NCBI GenBank assembly: GCA_028571685.1
Contig: CM053154.1
Location: forward strand, 12,866,001-12,930,000
Length of the DNA: 64,000 bases
Direction: 5' to 3'
DNA from: Heterohyrax brucei
Lineage: Eukaryota > Chordata > Mammalia > Hyracoidea > Procaviidae
Part shown: positions 13,431 through 25,662 of the stretch, piece by piece
Layout of the letters: each line of letters opens with the position of its first letter
Position numbering within the stretch: position 1 is the stretch's first letter
Translations under genes and position numbers: made by a program
Notes under the pieces: model-generated
Told to the model about the DNA's origin: nothing
The model's input: the letters and a program-made list of their open reading frames with translations, nothing else
Databases searched by the model: none

Positions 13431-14659
13431 ATCATGCTCTGTAGTATCACATCGAGATGAATTCTGAGCTAGAACTTCCAAGTCTACATTCTGTCCTCTT
13501 CCCCTTCTTGCCTCTCTTTGATGTGTTGTAGGAATAGAAAGAAAGTTACCAAAACTTTTGGTTTAGTTCAATTAGTGCTTGATGTGTTTCAGTTGAGGTG
13601 GGGGTCACTTGGCTTTGGGGTGACTTTCCAAGCTGCCAACATCCTCGTGTCCCTCCCATCCTTCACATTCCAGCAGCTCCTTGTTGCAGGCCCAGGCCTG
13701 CTGCCTACCAGAAGCTGCTTCCCACATCTGCGTCACCTGCATCACCTGCATCTCCTCCATCTGAAGGGCCACCACTGAAGACAGACAGCTGCTGACCTGG
13801 AGAACAGGGCTGCAATTTGCTCCCCCTGGCAGCACCATCAGGCATCTGTGGAGAGAGTGGAAGGAAGGGCAGTTGGCCCGAGGTTGGGAAACTGAAAGAA
13901 GATGTAGATTAAAGGCACAGGCCCAAGGGAGAGAAGGGCAGGAAAGGGCAGACACAGAGTGATCTGGGGAAGACGCCCATCTGCACAAGCTGTGTGGTTC
14001 TTCTCCCAGGGGACAAGGTGAGGCCAGCAGGCTCCTCTGGAGGTTCTGTATGAAGCCATGCCCTAATGAGGCAAATGGGCCAGCCTTTCCAGCCCCTTCT
14101 ACCACTCTGTGAAGGGATGACAGCACTGGTCCAGCCCTTCTCCAGCGGCAGGTCAGAGATTGTAGAAGGAAGGAAGGAACCTTTGAGTCTACCTCTCCTC
14201 AGTCTAAGGATGAAGGTATCGAGGTCCGGAGACAGGAAATTGCCACAGGGCTCATCTAGAAGCAGTGTAGTGTATCAGTCAGCAGCAACTTGAACATTGT
14301 TTGGGGTAAAAACAAAAAACAAACAGCTCTGGTCTCCACATAAGTGCTCCTTTATACCTAAAAAATAGATATGGTCCATACACGCCGGCCAGCAAAGTGC
14401 CATCAAGTCGGAGAATACTAAACAGACAGAAAGAAACAAGACAAATCTATATGAACTGATAGGGCATTTCAAGATCTACTGCTAAGTGAAAAAAGCCAAC
14501 AGAGAATGGTGTATGTAGCTGTCTTTTTAAGTAAGGAAAAAAGAGAGAGAGATACACAGAATATTTCCAGAGGACAGTAGTCTCACTTTCACAGATAAGA
14601 AGGATCTTGCAGGTAGTACTTTTCAGTGACCCTTCAAAGAGAAAAAATGAGGCCTTCGG

Positions 14660-14800
14660 AACTGACAAACCAGGGTTTTGAGTCCTGGTTCCATCACTGA
14701 CAAAGTGCATGACCCTGGTTAGGTCATTTTACTTCGATAAGCCTCAGTGTCCTCATCTATAAAATAGGAATAATCACCATAATGATACCCAAACCACTGG
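14660..14800 (+). mobile_element. MIR
   Basis: gtcctggttccatcactgac and cctcagtgtcctcatctata then aaataggaataatcac. Confidence 0.8.
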
Positions 14801-15139
14801 AAAAATTGAATGAGGAAGGCATATCAAGAGCATGACTCAACAGATTGTTAATTGTTATTGTCTTTACTAATGAAGGTGTTTCACACAGGCTTAGAGACCT
14901 GAAGACAGTGGCAAATTACCTTCATTCTAAGAAAATCAAAGTGCTGTGACTACCCCCTGGGCCCCTGGCAGGCAGACTGAAGTCTTGAACTTGATGGTTC
15001 TCTCTGGTTGTGAGTTGTGTGGCTCTGATTACATTGAACACACACTGGGATTCCATCTCTGAACAAGCTGGGGTTCCTGTGTTTAGGGCTAGCAGGACAG
15101 GACCATCAATCCAGTCTTCCATGAAAATGCACACTGGCC

Positions 15140-15142
<3 letters not shown>

Positions 15143-15220
<78 letters not shown>
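15143..15220. repeat. (TG)39 microsatellite
   Basis: 78 bases of uninterrupted TG in the flank downstream of GRK5. It is long enough to be unstable and to adopt Z-DNA. Confidence 0.98.
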
Positions 15221-15221
<1 letters not shown>

Positions 15222-15309
15222 TTCTATGCCGTCCCATCACCTGCAGGTTGGTGTAACCACTACCTCAGTCAAGAGATAGAACTCTTATCACCACAAAGAT
15301 GTCTCTTGT

Positions 15310-15504
15310 ACTAAAAACCAGACTAAACTCATTGCTATTGGGTTGATTCTATAGGATAGAGTAGAACTGCCCCATAGGGCTTCCAATGCCATAATCTTTA
15401 ATAAAGCAGGCTGCCCATCTCTCTCCCAAAAAGTAGCCAGTGGGTTTGAACAGCTGGCCTTTTAGCTGGCAGATGAACGTTTAATCGGTGTGCCCCCAGG
15501 GCTC
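15310..15504 (-). mobile_element. AfroSINE, long form
   Basis: It runs from ctcattgctattgggttgat through agagtagaactgccccatag to gtgcccccagggctcc. Confidence 0.8.
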
Positions 15505-15730
15505 CATTCTTATTGGCATCGTGCGTTATGGTCATACCCACCTTGCCCCACCGCACCTTCCCTAATCCTTGGCAACTGCTAATTTGTTCTCTGACTTTAT
15601 GATTTTGATACTTTTGAGGAGGACATATAAATGGAATCCTACAGTATGTGACCTTTTGAAATGGCTGTAATTCCCCAGGGATCCATCCATATTGCATGTA
15701 TGAACAGTTCATTTCTGGCAGAGTAGTGCA
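15505..15730 (-). mobile_element. Old L1 3'-end-like fragment
   Basis: Segments such as acatataaatggaatcctac and gatccatccatattgcatg resemble the reverse complement of L1M 3' ends. It directly adjoins an AfroSINE. Confidence 0.45.
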
Positions 15731-16658
15731 CTATGGCAGAGCTATGCAGTGGGTTTAGCCACTCTTCTTTTGCAGGACATTTTTGTTTCTTCCCCCTGCT
15801 TCACTGCTTTCTTCTTAGCACTTACAATGAATATCCTGTATTCAGGCATCTTGGTTATTCCCTACTCTCACCTGTGGGAACAGGGACTTCTTTTCTTTCA
15901 TTCATTTTTTTATTTCCAGGGCCAAGTGCAGTGCCTGGTATAGAGTGAGACCTTAATAATGTTTTTGGAGTAGATGTTAAATGAATTTTACTGAGATTTA
16001 GGGTTAGGGATATAAGTAACATGCCTGAGGTTGGGGAGTCCGTGACTGCAGAGCTGACTGAGCACCCACTCTCCCGGGTCAGGGACTCCCTTGTCCCCAC
16101 ACTGTACCTGGCTCTGCTTTTTGGCCAACCGTGGGAAAATTGGGTCCTGATTTTTTTGTTTCTCTTGGCTTAGAGAACATTGTCAGGGGGTATCAGGTGG
16201 AACTTGACTGACAACTCACATAGCCCAATAGGAGACAGGCAAAAGAAACACACAGACTTATAAAATCTCGTTGAACTTATAAAATAGAGATTCTTTTCTT
16301 TCTGTCCTTTTTTTAGGGGCATAAAGATTTAACGAGATAAAGCATGTAAAATGTTGAGGACAGTGCCTGCAACTTAGTGTGCCGTGAATAAACAGTAGTC
16401 TTCCCTTTCCTTTCCTTCTTTCTTCCCCTCCTAAGTTCCTAGGACTGCACTGGGCATCACTGAGTCCAATAGAAGTCTAAACGGCCATTGATGCCTTAAA
16501 GGACTTCTAGCCCAGTTGGGGGGAGGGTGTGAGATGCTTGGGGAGCAGTCAGGAGCTCACCTACACATTCATAGTAAAATCCTGTTACGATAATGAATTC
16601 ACTAATATAAATTATTGCATTCATTTCCTGTTGATGTGGCACCGGATGACTACAAATA

Positions 16659-16829
16659 TAAACCCCAAACCAAACCAAACCTACTGCTGCTGAGTTGATT
16701 CCAACTATAGCAACCCTGTAAGACAGAATAGAATGGTCTCCCAGCTTCCAACAAGAGCCTGGTGGGTTTGAACTGCCGACTTATTGGTTACCAGCGGTAG
16801 GACTTAACCACCATGGCACCAGGATTTCC
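16659..16829 (-). mobile_element. AfroSINE, short form
   Basis: ctgctgctgagttgattcca, cctggtgggtttgaactgcc and accatggcaccaggatttcc appear in reverse-complement order. Confidence 0.85.
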
Positions 16830-18028
16830 TACGACAAATACAGTGGTCATAAACAACACACATTTATTTACCTTATGGTTCTGGAGGTCAGAAATCTAAA
16901 AGGTTGGACAGGGCTGGACTTCTTCTGGGTGCCCCAGATAGTTTTGTGTGTGTATATGTGTCCCAAGAAAGACTTGCTACAACCAGATTATAAAAAAGAC
17001 TCATATGTTTCATTCTAGGAACTTTATAGCTTTAACTTTTTACATTTATCTTTGAAATCCATTTTGAGATCATTGTTGGAAGTGGTGTGAAGTATGAGAA
17101 AAGTTCAATGGGAAAAGAATGTATACATATATATACACACACACACAGAGACATATATTTAGTTGGCTCAGCATCATTTCTTGCGAAGATTTTCCTTTGT
17201 CAAAAAACAATGGATCATATAATTGTGGCTCTATTTCTGGATCTTCTGTTCTGCTCCATTGATCTATTTGTCTAATGCCAGCACCACACTCTCCTGATTA
17301 CTGCTATTCAATAGAAGTCTTCAAATCCTTAACATCTTTTTTTTTTTTTTTTGAGATTCTTTCAACTGTTCTAGGGCTGGTACATCCATATACATTTTAG
17401 TATCAGGTTATCAACCTTTACAAAAAGGTCTACTGGGGTCTTGATCGGAATTGCACTGACAGTGTGGTTAGGGTTCAGGGAAATTAGTATCCTTCCAATA
17501 TTGATTCTCCCAGCCCACAAACACAGCACATCTCTCCATTTATTTACATCTTCTTTAAATTCTCCCAGTGATGAGTTTTTCCTTGTCGTGTACCTGTCGA
17601 CCTTTTGCTAAATTTAACCTTCGGTATTTCATGGTTTGTTGTCTTGCTTGGTGCTGTTGAAAATGATACTGATTTTTAAATTTCGTTTTCCACCTCTTTG
17701 TTGCCACTACATAGAGATGCAATTGATTTTTATGTATTGACTCAGGATCCTATGACCTTGCTAAATTCATTTATGAGATTTTAAGATTTTAGTGGCTGTG
17801 AGAGAGTGCTTGTGTGTAGACTCATTTAGATTTTCTTTGCACACAATGGTGTCATTTCTAAATATACTTCTATTTCTTTTCTCCCAATCTTCATGCATTT
17901 TATTTTTCCACTTACATTAGTTAGAACCTCCAGCTGATGTTGACTGGAAGTCATGAGGATGGATAGCCTTATGTAGTCCCTTTTGGTAAGGAGAACGTGG
18001 CTAGGATTTCAGTGCTAAGCATGATGTT

Positions 18029-18072
18029 ACCAGCTGCTGTCAAGTCAGCTCTGGTTCATGATGACCTCAAAG
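18029..18072 (-). mobile_element. AfroSINE fragment in L1
   Basis: Only ctgctgtcaagtcagctctg and the following bases remain. Confidence 0.5.
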
Positions 18073-18119
18073 TAGGTGCAGATTTTTTTTTTTTTTTTGT
18101 AGATGCCTCTATCAGATTA

Positions 18120-18281
18120 GGAAACCCTGGTGGCCTAGCAGTTCAGTGCTATGTCTGCTAACCTAAAGGTCAGCAGTTCGAATCTGCCAGACACTCTTTG
18201 GAAACTCTATGGGCAGTTCTAACTCTGTCCTAAAGGGTCACTATGAGTGGGAATCAACTCAATGGTAGTGAGTTTGGTTTC
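18120..18281 (+). mobile_element. AfroSINE, short form, inside L1
   Basis: ggaaaccctggtggcctagc head, cactctttggaaactctatg body and a gtagtgagtttggttt end. It is inserted in the L1 fragment at 17040-18575. Confidence 0.85.
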
Positions 18282-18649
18282 TTTTCTTTACTTTTTTTTT
18301 TTTTTTTGACTCTATCAGATAAAGAACATCCTGTTGTAGTCTTAATTTTTTGAGTTCTAATTACAAATGGGTGTTGAGGATGTTTTTCAAATGCTTTTTC
18401 TGCAACTCTTAAGACCATATGATCTTTCTCTTTTGTCCTGTCAGCGTGGTGGGTTACATGGATCAATTCTGAATTTTAAACTAATCTTCATTCCTGAGAT
18501 AAACTCTAGTCAATGAACTGGATAATAGATGGTACTTGATTTTTTGCCATTATTTACTAGGTTTCAAAACAATGTGTTAGTTCTCTAGAATCCTCCCAAG
18601 GGAACAGATGAGGTCTTTCCTTTCTTTCTATTTTTTTTTTTAATACTGT

Positions 18650-18980
18650 TATTTTAAGTATTATTATGAACTCGTGGACTTCAACACACTGGATGTGTTT
18701 TCATCTTTTCTTATCCTCATTAAGGCTCAAATTCTCTTTTCCCACCAGTGACTGAGTATATCTCATGCACTGTCACAGTCCTGATAACTTCCTTGTTTTC
18801 TGATGTGGCAAGATGCTCTCCTCGGACACTTCATCCCCTAGACTTGAAACCATCGATTTCCTCTAGGAGCCCTGGTTTCTTTTAGTGGAAAAGAATATTT
18901 TGAGGCCACAGTTTGGGCCCACGGTGTTCCCACCCACCAAACTGGTCATGAATTCTAGTGGATATATATTCATTAAAGAG
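18650..18980 (-). mobile_element. Old L1-like fragment
   Basis: Stretches such as tattattatgaactcgtgga and agccctggtttcttttagtg resemble an old L1 segment. Orientation and family are uncertain. Confidence 0.35.
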
Positions 18981-19298
18981 AAAATGTATTTTATGTTAGA
19001 TTAAAGGGATTTTACTTCTTTGATTTTATATTTTTCTTCTTCTCTACATTGAAAATCTTTGTTCTTAATGGCATTGACAGAATTTCTTGTTTTACCCTGT
19101 TATTACATAATAGTTGCAGGACAGTAAAGCTCACATGATTACTGACAGGATGATTAGTGAAAACAATTTACGATTTTGAGGGGTCACTTTTTTATTCTTG
19201 GAGTATGTCCCACTATAGGAATCAATACTCACATGTCTATGCTCAAAGTCACTTGTGATTGTTTTTCTTTGTGTCATTATGCTGCCAACTACATGTGG

Positions 19299-19843
19299 AG
19301 GACTGACAATTAAGTCTGTGAACTCATTCTAGAAAAAGTGCTACATACCTCACTGCTGAATATCACTGCAGTCACCTTCAAAGTGCTCCCCCTGGGAAGC
19401 TATGCACTGATGCCAGTGCCCAGTCCACCCTTCAACTTTTGGAACATTTTCTGGAATGGCCAGTATAGCTGTCATTGTATTACACTTGATGTCCTGAATG
19501 CCATCAAAATGTCTTCCTTTCAATGTTTTCTTTATTTTTTGATAAAGAGAAAAGTCATTGGGGGCCAGATCACGTGAGAGTGCCCCAATACAGTTATTTG
19601 TTTACTGGCTAAAAATTCCCTCACAGACAACTAGACAATTAAGTTGGTGAACTTGCCCTCATGCCACTATGTGCAAAGGCCGTTCCAGACAGAGTTCCAA
19701 AATTGCCTCTAAGAGTAGAATAGGTGCTGGTGTTGGTACCTAGCTTCCCGAGGGGAGTACTTGGAGGGTGATTGAAGTGATATTCAGAAATGAGGAATGT
19801 AGTACTTAGAACCATTAAGTATGTGGACTTAATTGGTGGACTT
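19299..19843 (-). mobile_element. Mariner-type DNA transposon derivative, second copy
   Basis: It shares the ends (aggactgacaattaag) and long inverted termini with the copy at 50974, but its transposase-derived core reads in the opposite direction. It is 545 bp with many substitutions. Confidence 0.8.
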
Positions 19844-20289
19844 CATGTACAGGTAGACTTGTTTGCTCCATTTTTTTTATTTTTTTATTTTTTGGGCGTC
19901 ACTTCAGAAAAAATTTTAGTTTGGTTTTATAATTGTGTGAAATGTTGATATGTTTCCAAAGTCAAATCCATGAAGCAAGGTACATTCAAAGAAGTCTGGC
20001 TTCTGTCCTCTGAAGATCCCCTCTTCTTCTAGCTAACTTTCTTCTTTAGTTTTTGGGTTATCCTTTGCACTTGGCTTGGCTTGGCTTCCTTTAAAAATAA
20101 ATAATTACGATCATATATTGTCACCGTCTTCCCATTTTTAAGGAAAACGGTAGCCAATTACATGTATCTTTTTCTGTTCACAGGCCTGATTCTATCTGAC
20201 CCACTGTCGTCTCTGCTTGAAAAGCTGACAACTGAGACAGTTGTTGCTCTGCCCTGCGGGTTGTGGCAAGGTTCCACTGAGACAACAGC

Positions 20290-20460
20290 ACTTTGAAAAC
20301 CAGGAGTCCTCCAACTTGAGTGTGCACCCATATCAGCTGGAAGGCCCTGAAAGGTTGCTGGGACCCACCTCCAAAGTTTTTGGCTCAGTAGGCCTGGGGC
20401 AGGACCCAAGAACCTGCATTTCTAACAAGTTTCCAAGGATGCTGATGTAACTCTCAAAGG
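20290..20460 (+). mobile_element. hAT-Charlie MER5-like fragment
   Basis: catatcagctggaaggccct and caagaacctgcatttctaac have the usual MER5A order. Confidence 0.6.
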
Positions 20461-20604
20461 CAAGGTAAACATCAGTGATTATTAACAAAACACTCATACC
20501 TCTCGAAACGTGGGCTGAAGCAGACAGCCATAGGGATACAGGTCCTGGCTTTATCAAAGACACTCGGAATGCCCTGGACTGATGTTCTGGTGTAGGTCCT
20601 TGAA

Positions 20605-20705
20605 GGCCTGGTTCTTCAAAGTGTGGTTCGTGGACGAGCACCCTCACCTGGTACTCTCACCTGCCCTAGACCTACTGAATCAGAATCTACATTAGGTCAA
20701 GTCCA
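20605..20705 (+). mobile_element. hAT-Charlie MER5-like fragment
   Basis: tcttcaaagtgtggttcgtg and gacctactgaatcagaatct. Confidence 0.6.
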
Positions 20706-20917
20706 CATGGCAGTCTGTGCTTCGGGTCTCCATGCCCTCTGTCTACCCACCAGTGGTCAGGCCCCAGGGGAGTTTGTACTCCAAATCCCTACACTCTCTG
20801 GTCTACCTACTGGTAGTGCTAATACTTCCTAGAATGGAAATCCCTCGAGGACTGGGCTTTCTCAGGTTTAGCTCTGAAGACAGCCTCACGAGCATAGCAC
20901 GTGCTCCATGATCCTTG

Positions 20918-21178
20918 TGCAGCAGCCCTTTTACTGAATCTTTTTCTTGGGTTGACGGTTCAGCCATCTAATCTGCCTCACACACTGACCACCTCCTCTC
21001 TCCAACTATCCACAGATGGCCCAGCTCCCGTGGGCAGGGCCTAAGGGCACCTGCTGAATCCTCTCCAGGTGATCGGCTTCTAATCTCAGACTCAGCAGAA
21101 GCTTCCAGAAGGGCTCCAGGTGACATTCAGCCTTCACTGAGCCAGCCACATGTTAGAACTTGCATAGCTGTGGAATGA
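20918..21178 (+). repeat. Left arm of a long imperfect inverted repeat
   Basis: The reverse complement of 21626-21903 aligns to this arm at about nine bases in ten by eye. A central block of roughly 65 bases, around 21072-21136, is identical. I do not recognise it as a known transposon. The spacer is about 450 bp and also unrecognised. Confidence 0.85.
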
Positions 21179-21625
21179 CTGACTAGGACACAAAAACTCA
21201 CCCTCCAAAGGCCACCAGGGCTCAGTCCTGCCACACGCCACTCCTCCCAAGGCAGCAGAGCCAGCCCCACGACCATGTGTCCAGGTCGTGGCAGCACTGG
21301 GCTGGAGGAATTACTGGTCAGAGCCTTCTGTGGTTCAGTGCTTATTCTTAGGGGCCCAGCCTTGCTTTCCCCTTTAAGACCCCCAAGCTCAGCAGGAAGA
21401 CTTTGATGCTCCTAAGGACTCTGAAAAGGTACAGTGGCCTGAAGTTCCTTGGTGACTGGGATGCCCACTTTAGGACTTTCCTGGAAGTTAATTAACCAGA
21501 TAGCATCTTGGTGCTTCAGTGAGCAAACCCCTGAGCCTAAAGCCTTACTCATTCCACAACTAAGGCAAGCCAGCAGAAGGAGAGTGAAGAGACTTTGCTT
21601 ACTAGATCGGGAATCTCAATTCTGA

Positions 21626-21903
21626 GGCACTCCACAGCCTTGCCTGGCTAGCTATACAAGTTTGAACATGAGCCTGGCTTGGTGAAGGCTGAATGTCACC
21701 TGGAGCCCTTCTGGAAGCTTCTGCTGAGTCTGAGATTAGAAGCCGATTGCCTGGAGAGGGTTCAGTAGGTGCCCTTAGGCCCTGCCCACAGGAGCTGGGC
21801 CATCTGTGGATAGTTGGGGGGAGAGGAGGTGGTCAGTGTGTGAGCCAGATTTGATGGCTGAACCATCAACCCAAGAAAAAGGTTCAGTAGAAGGCCTGCT
21901 GCA
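21626..21903 (-). repeat. Right arm of a long imperfect inverted repeat
   Basis: This arm pairs with 20918-21178 in opposite orientation. Differences are scattered substitutions and a few short indels; the inner end, 21626-21650, aligns only with a gap. The outer end falls where the tgcagcag motif matches in both arms. Confidence 0.85.
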
Positions 21904-24689
21904 GCGGGTAGAGGCACCTTGGGAGGACTGTCTCACGCAGAGGAAACAAGCTCAGCAGGACAGAAACGCAGTACTATTTTCAGTAAGGAATTTATTTATC
22001 TTAAAAAACAACAACAGTGGTTCAATCTAGATACAGCAGCACTGTGACATAGGAGACGGGACATAACAGATTCAGAGCAGCAGGAGAACGAAAGCCTTAT
22101 CTTCAGGAATGACCTCCCAAATGGACCTATGTTCATCATCAATGTTAAAATCTCCCTGCAAATAAAAATAAAAATAAAAACCTTTGGATACTAGGATGAT
22201 TATTACTTCAACAACCCCAACAGCCACTAAACTCTCCTAATTGAGAACGTTTGATCTATTACAAAATGACTTATGAGTGGGCTTGGGAAAGACGTCTAGA
22301 TTCTTCTTTTGGGGAAATGTCTTTCCCTCCTAGGGAGAACTAGCTTTTCAAATGCTTTAAAACACTGTCCCCGGCACCAGGCTTTGAAGTTAGATCAGGT
22401 GAGAGTGCCCACACCTGTGCAGGTGTCTGAGCGTCAGAAGCCCGGTAGGTTAAGTAGGTAGAGCAGTGCAGAGAGAGCCTGGGGGGAAAGGCTCCATCCT
22501 GGTGGTCTGTTGTGATCTGAAGGAAGCCAGCCCTCAGAATGTCACTTTAAAAAGCACAAAGATGTCACACTGACTCTCTTTCCACAACGAAGAGTGTTGT
22601 CTCTCAGAGTGGGGTTATGAAAACAGAAGACGACCCAAACAGACTGTCATCTGGATACTCAAGCACACGAATCTATCAAGAGGAGAGCTGAACACCACCC
22701 AGATGGCGTTCATCTTCATCCTGGCGACTTCCGGTGGTCCAGGATGTTGCATTGCTCTCGCAAGACCTGGGATGCTAGGCTTCATGAGGCCACGGGGTTC
22801 CCAAGAGTCTCCCTAAGGCCCACTCTCTCTGTAGGAATCGGTACATGGTCTGGGCCAGCAGCTCACTTGAGAAAGGCACTGGGAAGCCAGAACCAATGAC
22901 CCAGCCTTTCAGGGAGGGACGAGGGCATGAAAGGAAGAAAGCTTTACTGTTGGGGCTGAGCTCCTTGGTGAAATCTCTGGCAAGTCAGGGAGCTCCCAGC
23001 TTCCCTGGAGGGCTGTCCCTGGGGGTCAGCAGGGGCTGCTGGCCTAGGCTCATAGGTAGGCACCTGAGCGGTGCCTTTCAAGCAAAGATGGCATCCATAA
23101 GCTTGTGCTGCAACACACAAACACTGTCCCAGCAGGCTGCCTGCCAAGTGTTCAGGACCAGTGGTCCAGGACCATTAGTGCTGTCTTCCATGCAGCCTTG
23201 CTTCCTTGCTGCTACCCTTCCAAGACTGATGCTTTCATTTGCTGAGAAGAACGGATTTCAGGAAGTAGGCAGATCCCTCTGTGGCTGTTCCAGGGATAGT
23301 GACCCTTAGCTACTGAACAAGTGAGCAGCCCCAGAAGTCTCACCATTTCAGGGGTGAAGTCTTGGCCACTAAGGATCAGAGAACAAGTTTATGTCTGATG
23401 TGGATGCTGTCCTCCGTGAAGGCAGGGGCTTCTTGATGTTATGAGTGATTTTCAGTCCCCTGAGGGGGCTCGAGAAATAACTCGCAGGCCATGGCTACAG
23501 GAGCAAAGACCACCCCTGTGCCACTGAGCTTGTCTCCTGAAAGTGGAAGCAGAGATGCTTTTGCAAGGCCTTGCGTCTCACCTCGAAGGCACTAAGCTAA
23601 AGTCTGGTGAGAAGACTATCACACATGGAGGAAAAAAAGGCCCCTCAGGAAAGAGCTTGAATGCATTTAAAAAAAAAAATTAAATCCATTCATCATCCAA
23701 ACATACCTCATCCCAGAAGGGTAGATGGGTGAGCACGTTTTCTGTGTTTAAATTTACAAACATCATTTTTTAAAAATAGCTCTAGAAAACAAAGCTGGAG
23801 TAGGAGCAGGGTGGGCCAGCCAGGGCCTCTGACGACTGCAGGACTTTCAGATCCTACTCTAAATAAGGATGTCCCATGACTTGTTACAAAGCATCAGGCC
23901 AAAAGGAACAAGAAGCTTCAAAAGGCCAGGTGGCTCTGGCCCAGCCTCCTATGGATGGCGAACAGGAAGGAAGACTCAGGTGATTAGAGGAGTTGACACG
24001 GAGACCTGTGCTTTAATGTCATTTGAGCCCTCATGACTCAGAAACACAGTCACCAGAATGGGTGTTTTCTTTCTTGCTCCTTGGGGACTCCCAGGAAGAC
24101 AGTGAGTTGGGTTTGAGACATTGTCAAAAGAGACTGCTTTTAGCATCCAGCCATTTCGTAAGGGTCAAGGGCTGTGAACTGGGCATAAGGGACGGAGCTT
24201 CTAGGCGGGAGGATGTGTGCTGCTGACGGTCCTGGGGGATGACCTTCCTTGTCATCATGAAAGAAGGGTCAGCAAGAGCTTGAGGATCTTAAAATACTGC
24301 CCAAGGGGATTGCCAAGCCTTGGCAAAACAGTATACAGCTGTCTGTACTTGTATTCAGCCCAAGGAATGGTCACTGAAGCTGCTCCTGGGACCCAGGGTC
24401 AGTCTTGAAGACAAAAAGACTGCAGATTAAAGGAGTCTGAGAGAAGCCCACCTAGGTCTTCTCTCCCATTTGCTTAGATTTTCTTGAAATTCTCAATCCC
24501 AGTGTTCAGGCCCTTTCTAGTGGCATGCCCCTGGGGGCCCACCCGCCGGGTTTGGGAACCATGGAGATTGGGCCAAGAGGCTGGCACACCAGCTGCCCTC
24601 TCCTCCCTAAAAGCTCATGCTCCATGGTGACCTGGGTTACCCAGAGACACGTTTAGGATGCACATACCCAAGTCCCCACTGAGGGCCTA
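21904..24689. other. Transposon-poor stretch downstream of GRK5
   Basis: I see no SINE, LINE or LTR here. The frame at 22845-23309 (154 codons) has no recognisable motif. It could be part of a long GRK5 3' UTR in the minus sense. Confidence 0.4.
21991..21996 (-). promoter_or_regulatory. Candidate distal polyadenylation signal AATAAA
   Basis: The plus-strand tttatt reads AATAAA in the GRK5 sense. It is followed in sense by a T/GT-rich stretch at about 21930-21960. It lies 4.94 kb past the stop, so it would mean a long alternative 3' UTR. It could also be a chance match. Confidence 0.2.
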
Positions 24690-24875
24690 AGGGAGCGGTT
24701 CTCACACTTTGGGGTACATCAAAAAGGTCTGCAGTGCTCTTAAAATATGCAGATTCCCAGGCTCCACTCCTAGAGATGTCTATTCAGTAGGCTGGGGGTG
24801 GATCCCAGGAATCTGCATCTTAACAGCAGGTGCTAACGCAGGTAACGCAGGGCCTGCACACTGAGAAACCCTGAG
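24690..24875 (+). mobile_element. hAT-Charlie MER5-like element
   Basis: gcggttctcacactttgggg and cccaggaatctgcatcttaa; the two ends are near mirror images, as in MER5A. Confidence 0.65.
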
Positions 24876-25141
24876 AGCTGTCAGGGGCTGAGACCGGATG
24901 TGCGTCGGAATCAGATACCAGACACTCAGTGGACCAGGGGACCAAGGAGGGAACCACTCACCCTGTCCTAGTGAGGGTGGATTTCTGCCCTGGCACCTTG
25001 TGGAGGCAGCAGGCGAAAGCCAGCAAGTCCCTGGGGTGGATGGCCATGGTGAAAGGGCCTGGGGACTATCTTCAGAGACCCCTGGCCTGGCAGCCCACTC
25101 TGGTGGCTGCTGAAATTCTGAGATGCCCCGTTAGGGTACTG

Positions 25142-25662
25142 TGATAGTCAGGATTATGTCAACTTGACTACTCCATGTTTGGCTGCTGTATTAAGTGGCA
25201 GGACGGGGCCTGTGGTGGCTTCCCGCCCCTCAGCTCTCTTCCGTCAGCCTTCCACCACCTACTGCCGGTCTGCTCTTGTAGCCAGCAGCTCCTGCTCTCT
25301 TCTGGCATCTGGGTCCTGAACTTGAACTAGCAGCTGTTGGATTCATCAACCCTTACAGCTGGAGCTCGAGTCCTGTTCCCCAACCTGCCAATCCTGGGTT
25401 CTCCAGCCTCTGTAGCTCCTTCTTGCAGCGAGCTTGGGATCCACTGACCTACACAACTGGTGATCTAGAACTTTGGTCTCTGACCTGCTGACCTTGGGTT
25501 CACCAGCGCCCATGGCCATGTGAGGCCTGTGCCAGGACTTGGGACATTCAGTTTCTGCAACTGCGTGAGCTGTTTCCTATATATACATATATAACTCTCC
25601 TTGTACATATACCTGTTACTGGTTTTGCTTCCCTAGAAAACCCAGCCTAAGACAGGTACACC
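25142..25662 (+). mobile_element. Old interspersed repeat, LTR-like
   Basis: It begins tgtgatagtcaggattatgt and ends ttccctagaaaacccagcct then aagaca. This layout resembles widespread old mammalian repeats that end in ctctggagaaccctgacta. Family not determined. Confidence 0.45.

Larger units (their letters stand above)
9973..14659. other. Downstream flank, mostly unrecognised sequence
   Basis: Only the AG-rich tract and one MIR are recognised. Frames at 10920-11471 and 13605-14126 have no motif or coding character that I can support. Confidence 0.5.
17040..18575 (-). mobile_element. L1 fragment (ORF2 region), minus orientation
   Basis: The plus strand reads the reverse complement of old L1 ORF2, with familiar stretches such as ctccattgatctatttgtct and cacatctctccatttattta. 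It is decayed, with no open frame. Two AfroSINE pieces interrupt it at 18029-18281. Confidence 0.75.

Noticed and set aside
1..20917. Last exons of RGS10, the expected neighbour downstream of GRK5
   Set aside because: No frame resembles the RGS10 C-terminus; from memory the human gap is about 44 kb, longer than the flank in this window.
22845..23309. 154-codon plus frame in the transposon-poor stretch
   Set aside because: No motif, no splice or promoter support, and no recognisable relative; more likely UTR or flank.
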